Positions 59,599 to 64,000 of a stretch of 64,000 nt of DNA are shown piece after piece. Source of the stretch: an uncultured Prevotellaceae bacterium (lineage in GTDB: Bacteria; Bacteroidota; Bacteroidia; Bacteroidales; Muribaculaceae); NCBI GenBank assembly GCA_937916085.1, contig CALGGO010000099.1, forward strand, positions 1 to 64,000. The letters are read 5' to 3'. The notes beneath the pieces are model-generated. The model ran no database searches. It had not been told where the DNA came from and saw nothing but the letters and a program-made list of their open reading frames with translations. The position numbers and the translations under genes were made by a program. Each line of letters opens with the position of its first letter. Within the stretch, counting starts at the first letter, position 1.

Positions 59599-62241
59599 TT
59601 ACTTGATGAGTGCCTTAGTGGTTACGATTGTGCCGTCGTTCATTTCCTTGACGATGATGTTCACGCCCTGGAACGGAACGTTGCTCTCGATGCCGGCGGC
59701 ATTGAAGTAGCGCACGCTCTTCACGCCTTCTTCGAGGAAGACGCCGTCGATAGCGGTTGGCACGTCGTTCTCGTCGGCATCAAGCACCAGGAGCTTGTAG
59801 TTCTGGAACGGATAGTCATAATCCATAAGACCAATGCCACTGGCAGCAACCCAAGGCTCCTTGATGTTGATAACACCAGTAACGGTGTACTGCTTGCCAT
59901 CCCTGAAGTCGTAGTCAAAGAGACTGGTGTCAATAGTAAGACTCTGGCCTTGAACATTGTTACCTGGTGCATAAGCACGCAATGTGTTCTCGCTGGCCTT
60001 ATAATAGGCTTTTCTCACGATGATCACCTCATCAACCTTAGGAGCGAACTCATTAGCGAGTGAGTAAGTTTTAGGCTCTACAGCAGCAACGTCCTCACCT
60101 TCCTCGGGAGCCACGCTAAGGGTGATGTATGGATTCAAGTTCTTGTCGCTGAACACACCGCTCACGTGTCCACCCTTAAAGCCGTCGGCCAACAAAGCGT
60201 CGGCAAAGTATTCGCCGCCCTTGATGGTGATCCAGTTGTCGTTGCCGTCGCTGGTGAAGAACTGCTGAGTCCCGGCGTGACGCTCCACCACAGCAAGGTC
60301 GTTGATGATGGTGTAGTCAACACCTTCAACTCCGCTTGCGAGGATGTAGCTCAGCTGAGTGCCACCAGTGATGGTGAGCTTCATGTTCTCAAGGTCAACG
60401 GTGAGAGTGTAGTCGCCAGCCGGGATCTTCATCGAGTTGTCGCCGTTGTAAGCCATTGGCAGCTCAACATTCATGGTAGCGCCATTCACGAGGAAGTTGC
60501 CATTGCTCTGCGCAAGGAAGCGATAATAGTTGGCGGTGCTCCAGTCGCCCTCATCAGCGCCAAGCTTGTGAGTGAAGGCAAAGAAGCTATAACCGTTCTC
60601 TGTATCGGTGATATTGACAGTAGCGGTGTAAATGTTGCCGTCCTCGCTTGTCATCTTCACGCCCTCATTGGGAGTGAAGGCATTGCCGTTAATCTCGCCA
60701 AAGACATAAACATCGGCACTGCCCTCAACATTGACTGTAATCTCGCCAGTCTCGGGATTGAGGGTGATGGTCACGGTGTAAGTGCCTGGCTTGAGACCTG
60801 GAATCACGTAGTTGCTAGCAGGATAAGACGTGTCGTAGCTGTTGTCTTTCACAATCTTGAACTCCACGTCACCCTCAAGGAATGTTGGGTCAGAGGTCCA
60901 TGTGTAGATGCCATCCTCGCCAAGTGTCATGATGGCATTCTCGTTGTTAACGTCCCATGCGTTATCCGAACCGAAGAGCGCGGCAGGCTCACCAACAACA
61001 GTGAATGTGTGAACCACAGCCTTGAATGTGGCGGTAACTGTCACATCATGGTTAGGCATGGCAAACTCATAGGTATTGCCAGTAACCTCAACAGGCTCTC
61101 CGTCAATAGTAAGCACGTCAAGCTCAAACTCTGTGTCGGGATTGATAGTGAGTGTCACCGTCTCGCCCTTGGCAGCCGTTTGCTTGTCGCTTGTAACGTT
61201 ACCATTCTGGCTTTCCTGAACAGTCACTTTGTAAGTGATAGCCTTGAAGGTAGCATTGATGGTTACATTGGCTGCTGGCATTGTAAACTTGCCGTTCTCA
61301 ATTTCCACCGGCTCGGCACCCTCAACAGTATAAGTCAAGGTCTCAAGCTCATATTCCTCGGCGGGAATGATGTTCAATGTCACCTCATCGCCATAGTGGG
61401 CTGTTTCAGGAGCCTCGACTCTACCATTCTGACTTTCGGCAACAGTGATGGTGTAGTCTATTGCCTTGAAGGTAGCGTGCACTTCCACATCGGCAGCCGG
61501 CATCGGGAACGAAGTGCCAGTAATTGACACTTTGTTGTCGCCATTCATGTAGTAGAGCTCTTCAAGCTCATAGCCAGTGGAGGGGGTGACGGTGAGATTC
61601 ACGGTCTCGCCCTCAACGGCTTGGTTCTTGTCGGCTTCAACATTACCATGCTCAATATCGGCAATGACAACATTGTAATAGTTCACAGGGGTGAATGTGG
61701 CTGTGATGAGCACATCATAGGGCACTTCGGGCATCGTGAACGTGTAGGTGCGCTCTTGCCGCAAGTCGGCAGGGTCATCACCCACAAGCTCTATTATCAT
61801 GCCAACGCTTGGACCCTCGGCCTTGATGCCAGGCAATTGAGCCTGCCCAGGATGGATGGTGGCCTCGGCTTTCACATCACTCTTGGCAATCTGGAAGCCT
61901 GAATTTGGCGTTACGGTGACGGTCACCGTCTCACCGGCTTCAGCATCGGGATTATCGACGCTAACGGTGCCACCCACGATGCTCTGGTCAACAGCAACAA
62001 ACTGTTGGGAAGCCTCATACATGATTTGGCTCACATTCGTCAAGGGAATGGTCACACTATTGGTCTGAGTCGTCGCCACCAGGTCGTCGGCGGTGAATGT
62101 CACAACTGGTTGATCATTTAGTTTCAAACTAGTTGTTTCGCCATCGGCGTGCTGTATTACCAACTTTATGCTTTCGCCATTGGCTGTTACAACAAAAAAC
62201 GAGACCAACAAGATTAAAAATGTTAGTATCTTAAATTTCAT
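59599..62241 (-). CDS. Secreted protein with InlB-like B repeats and C-terminal sorting-like domain
   Basis: The 880-residue protein has a signal peptide (MKFKILTFLILLVSFFVVTA/NGE). Residues about 95-415 hold four repeats of the divergent InlB B-repeat type, e.g. NGRVEAPETAHYGDEVTLNI and NGNVTSDKQTAAKGETVTLT, each ending in an ATFK motif. A carbohydrate-binding-like module follows (ADVYVFGEINGNAFTPNEGV). The end, VRYFNAAGIESNVPFQGVNI then IVKEMNDGTIVTTKALIK, is a sorting-like domain shared with the gene at 63593. A start at 62262 would add seven residues and overlap the next gene; I choose MKFKIL. Probably a cell-surface protein, substrate unknown. Confidence 0.85.
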   Translation of the reverse strand: MKFKILTFLILLVSFFVVTANGESIKLVIQHADGETTSLKLNDQPVVTFTADDLVATTQTNSVTIPLTNVSQIMYEASQQFVAVDQSIVGGTVSVDNPDAEAGETVTVTVTPNSGFQIAKSDVKAEATIHPGQAQLPGIKAEGPSVGMIIELVGDDPADLRQERTYTFTMPEVPYDVLITATFTPVNYYNVVIADIEHGNVEADKNQAVEGETVNLTVTPSTGYELEELYYMNGDNKVSITGTSFPMPAADVEVHATFKAIDYTITVAESQNGRVEAPETAHYGDEVTLNIIPAEEYELETLTYTVEGAEPVEIENGKFTMPAANVTINATFKAITYKVTVQESQNGNVTSDKQTAAKGETVTLTINPDTEFELDVLTIDGEPVEVTGNTYEFAMPNHDVTVTATFKAVVHTFTVVGEPAALFGSDNAWDVNNENAIMTLGEDGIYTWTSDPTFLEGDVEFKIVKDNSYDTSYPASNYVIPGLKPGTYTVTITLNPETGEITVNVEGSADVYVFGEINGNAFTPNEGVKMTSEDGNIYTATVNITDTENGYSFFAFTHKLGADEGDWSTANYYRFLAQSNGNFLVNGATMNVELPMAYNGDNSMKIPAGDYTLTVDLENMKLTITGGTQLSYILASGVEGVDYTIINDLAVVERHAGTQQFFTSDGNDNWITIKGGEYFADALLADGFKGGHVSGVFSDKNLNPYITLSVAPEEGEDVAAVEPKTYSLANEFAPKVDEVIIVRKAYYKASENTLRAYAPGNNVQGQSLTIDTSLFDYDFRDGKQYTVTGVINIKEPWVAASGIGLMDYDYPFQNYKLLVLDADENDVPTAIDGVFLEEGVKSVRYFNAAGIESNVPFQGVNIIVKEMNDGTIVTTKALIK

Positions 62242-62258
62242 ACAATATTGACATTTAA

Positions 62259-63368
62259 TCATTCATTATTAACAATTTCTGTCACTTCAAACGGTGAGTT
62301 CACTGCCGCGGCAGCGCACTGCTGGCACTGAGTGCGGTTTTCATCGGTAACCGATACCGCCTCATAAACCGAGTTCTCCTGCTCGGCCTCGGTGATGGCA
62401 TGAACGGCAGTGTTGCCCACCACACTCACGCCAAACACTGGTGCAAGGAGAGCCTCAAACCATGTGCAAGCAGCCACATATCGTCCCACACCGTAAGCCA
62501 GATGCCCGCTGTCGCGGGTAAGTCCATGTGGTGTGTTAAGTTCTGTGGCACGGGCGTTTTGTATTGCAGTGCCCGTAGGTATAATCATATCCACACCATA
62601 ACCAGGCGTGAGTCTCACCACCGAGTTGATGTTCTCCCAGTCCTGCAGGCTCTTTTCCATGCCAGTGTCCTCATACCATTTACTCCACACCTGTTGCCAA
62701 GCGATAACAACGTCCTTGTTGGGACAATGCTTTCTGATTTGGTTAACAAGGTATGAGAGATATGGAGATAGAGAGTTAGGCTTTTGCGAAAGAGTAGAAA
62801 CCTGCTGCACTGTGACAACATCCCAGTCTTGCTCAAGCAGCTCCTTGAGCGGCGCGCGCGTTGTGGGCATTGTGATGGCACCCGACCGGCGAGAAATTGA
62901 AACACTGTCTCCATTCTCGCAGGTGGTGGCCCAATACTCTAGCGATGCCGAACTTTTCACTGCCGAATACACGCACAACTGGTCGCGGTCGATGCCCGAT
63001 GCCCTGACTATTGCGTCGAAGTATGCCATAGGTCCATCAACGAAGGAGTTGCCTATGGCAAGCACCTTTAAATGCCCCGAAGGAAGATTATGCTTCTCTC
63101 CTTGAGCAAAACTGATGCCCTCGATGTCGCTTATCGGGTATCTGAACACATTGTTGGCAGTCCATATTTCTTGAACGGCCCAATTGCTCTGCTCCACATT
63201 ATTGATGTCAAACTTAGAATATCTAATACTATCGACCTCTATAGTGTAGAAGGGGTCAGAGCTGGTTCCATCATTAAAATTAATAGTGAAATAGTTGTAG
63301 GCTTCAGCTAACTGAGACCAGCAAGCTAAAACCAAAAGAGCAATAATTATTTTTTTAATTTGCTTCAT
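62259..63368 (-). CDS. Exported DUF4886 SGNH-hydrolase-like protein
   Basis: The 369-residue protein has a signal peptide (KIIIALLVLACWSQLAEA/YNY) and a short N-terminal beta domain, then a DUF4886 domain with the SGNH block I VLAIGNSFVDGPMAYFDAI, block III VVIAWQQVWSKWYEDTG and a terminal LTRDSGHLAYGVGRY, where Asp and His complete the triad. Family members are esterase-like enzymes. It lies 17 bases before the InlB-like gene. The target ester is unknown. Confidence 0.85.
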   Translation of the reverse strand: MKQIKKIIIALLVLACWSQLAEAYNYFTINFNDGTSSDPFYTIEVDSIRYSKFDINNVEQSNWAVQEIWTANNVFRYPISDIEGISFAQGEKHNLPSGHLKVLAIGNSFVDGPMAYFDAIVRASGIDRDQLCVYSAVKSSASLEYWATTCENGDSVSISRRSGAITMPTTRAPLKELLEQDWDVVTVQQVSTLSQKPNSLSPYLSYLVNQIRKHCPNKDVVIAWQQVWSKWYEDTGMEKSLQDWENINSVVRLTPGYGVDMIIPTGTAIQNARATELNTPHGLTRDSGHLAYGVGRYVAACTWFEALLAPVFGVSVVGNTAVHAITEAEQENSVYEAVSVTDENRTQCQQCAAAAVNSPFEVTEIVNNE

Positions 63369-63547
63369 TATTTCAAGGTTTTAAAGGTTCATTACCGGCT
63401 TTTGACAATCACAATCCTTCTTCGAGAAAACTCTAAAGGCACTGCAATTGACCCAACCGATATTTCGGAGTTGTAAAAACTCTATACTCGTCGAGCGAGT
63501 CACCCTCAACTAGTCCATAAAAACAATTTTTGGGTAAGTATATAAAA

Positions 63548-63578
63548 TAAGGTGGGTCCAGTGGGCGAACCCACCTTA
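63548..63578 (-). terminator. Terminator of the partial gene at the window end
   Basis: TAAGGTGGGT / ACCCACCTTA perfect 10-bp stem (63548-63557 and 63569-63578) with an 11-base loop, followed on the minus strand by TTTTATAT. Confidence 0.9.
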
Positions 63579-63592
63579 CAATTCAAAAACTC

Positions 63593-64000
63593 TTACTTCA
63601 CAACTTTCACTGTGCGAGTGGTGCCATCGGTGAAGGTGATAACAGCGATGTTGATGCCACGGAAGGGCACATTGCTGGTCACGCCGCTCATGTTCACATA
63701 CTTCACACCAGCAACATTACCTTGAGCGATAATGCTCTCGATAGCGGTGGGAACATCGCTCACACCAATCTTGAGCATGCGTGGAGCACCTTGAACCTGA
63801 GTTGCAGGCAGGTAGCAGCGGTGTGCTGCCACAGTGCCTTCCTCGCTGCGGATGAAGTTGTTGTTGTATAGAACATAGCCACTTGTGATGGCCTGAGCCT
63901 CGGTAGCACTACCAGCCAAGAGGCTTGTGTAAGTGCTGGTCTCGTCAGTATAAATAGGTGTAGTGAAGTCCTCACCGGCTGTTCCGTAGAGCAGTACGCC
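63593..64000 (-). CDS. Partial secreted protein with C-terminal sorting-like domain (runs off the window)
   Basis: The frame is open to the end of the window (64000) and continues beyond; 135 residues are visible, without the start. The end has the same layout as the 59599 protein: AGVKYVNMSGVTSNVPFRGI, then NIAVITFTDGTTRTVKVVK. The preceding part (SGYVLYNNNFIRSEEGTVAA, then HRCYLPATQVQG) is a beta-rich module common upstream of such domains. The internal TTG at 63919 is only an ORF-finder start and not the true one. Followed by a strong terminator. Confidence 0.8.
   Translation of the reverse strand, partial: GVLLYGTAGEDFTTPIYTDETSTYTSLLAGSATEAQAITSGYVLYNNNFIRSEEGTVAAHRCYLPATQVQGAPRMLKIGVSDVPTAIESIIAQGNVAGVKYVNMSGVTSNVPFRGINIAVITFTDGTTRTVKVVK

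Noticed and set aside
60166..61527. A 453-residue open frame opposite the InlB-like protein
   Set aside because: Repeated-codon shadow; His/Val-rich with no domain.

Overview
This window is chromosomal DNA of a Bacteroidales bacterium. Evidence includes Bacteroidetes-type promoters (TTTG, 19-21 bases, TAnnTTTG) in front of several genes, very few Shine-Dalgarno sites, and lineage families such as DUF4270, DUF5106, endonuclease I with a C-terminal sorting-like domain, dockerin-like repeats, DUF4886 and InlB-like repeat proteins. Coding GC of roughly 50-55% and intergenic spaces full of short tandem repeats would fit a Muribaculaceae or Prevotella relative; that family placement is a guess.

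Layout. 0.2-6.2 kb: the cell-elongation operon mreB-mreC-mreD-mrdA(PBP2)-rodA on +, then an AT-rich XRE regulator. 6.6-18.6 kb: dnaB (-), a giant alpha-2-macroglobulin-like protein (+), radC and a family 2 glycosyltransferase (-), a secreted endonuclease I (+) and efp (-). 18.8-24 kb: rpmH, a DNA-binding-like protein paired with a membrane Ser/Thr kinase, then an AAA+/DUF4143 ATPase lying between two small secreted-protein genes that share a 62-bp signal-peptide sequence. 24.1-32.0 kb: an AT-richer accessory operon on the - strand. 32.4-59.3 kb: mainly housekeeping genes on the - strand (rluD, PASTA protein, TPR protein, kdsA, rsmE, nucleoside transporter, bifunctional nuclease, mnmA, DoxX, DUF5106, tRNA-Thr, DUF4270, glycogen-synthase-like, asnS, rluB-like, [rpsO and a papain-like hydrolase on +], YqaA, trxB, LolA-like, ftsK, trkH, trkA, dxs). 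59.6-64 kb: secreted surface proteins.

The most unusual region is 24.1-32.0 kb. In transcription order it holds a possible structured RNA of about 560 nt, a PD-(D/E)XK nuclease, a zinc-ribbon membrane protein, an SPFH/GYF_2 protein, a FISUMP/DUF1566-like protein without signal peptide, an FtsK/SpoIIIE-type ATPase with three P-loop-like modules, a WXG100-like small protein, and a small PH-like protein. A WXG100 protein 5 bp from an EssC/EccC-like ATPase suggests a type VII-like export or membrane-conflict system in a Gram-negative phylum. No known membrane channel subunit of type VII systems is present, so the function is open. The nuclease gene is bracketed by two copies of a roughly 40-bp leader exactly 1000 bp apart, as expected of an exchangeable cassette.

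Regulation visible in sequence: promoters for mreB, dnaB, the glycosyltransferase, endonuclease I, efp, rpmH, rpsO and the dockerin-like gene; clear hairpin terminators after the macroglobulin gene, endonuclease I/efp, the dockerin-like gene, tRNA-Thr, asnS, rpsO and the last gene; and an intercistronic hairpin just before asnS.
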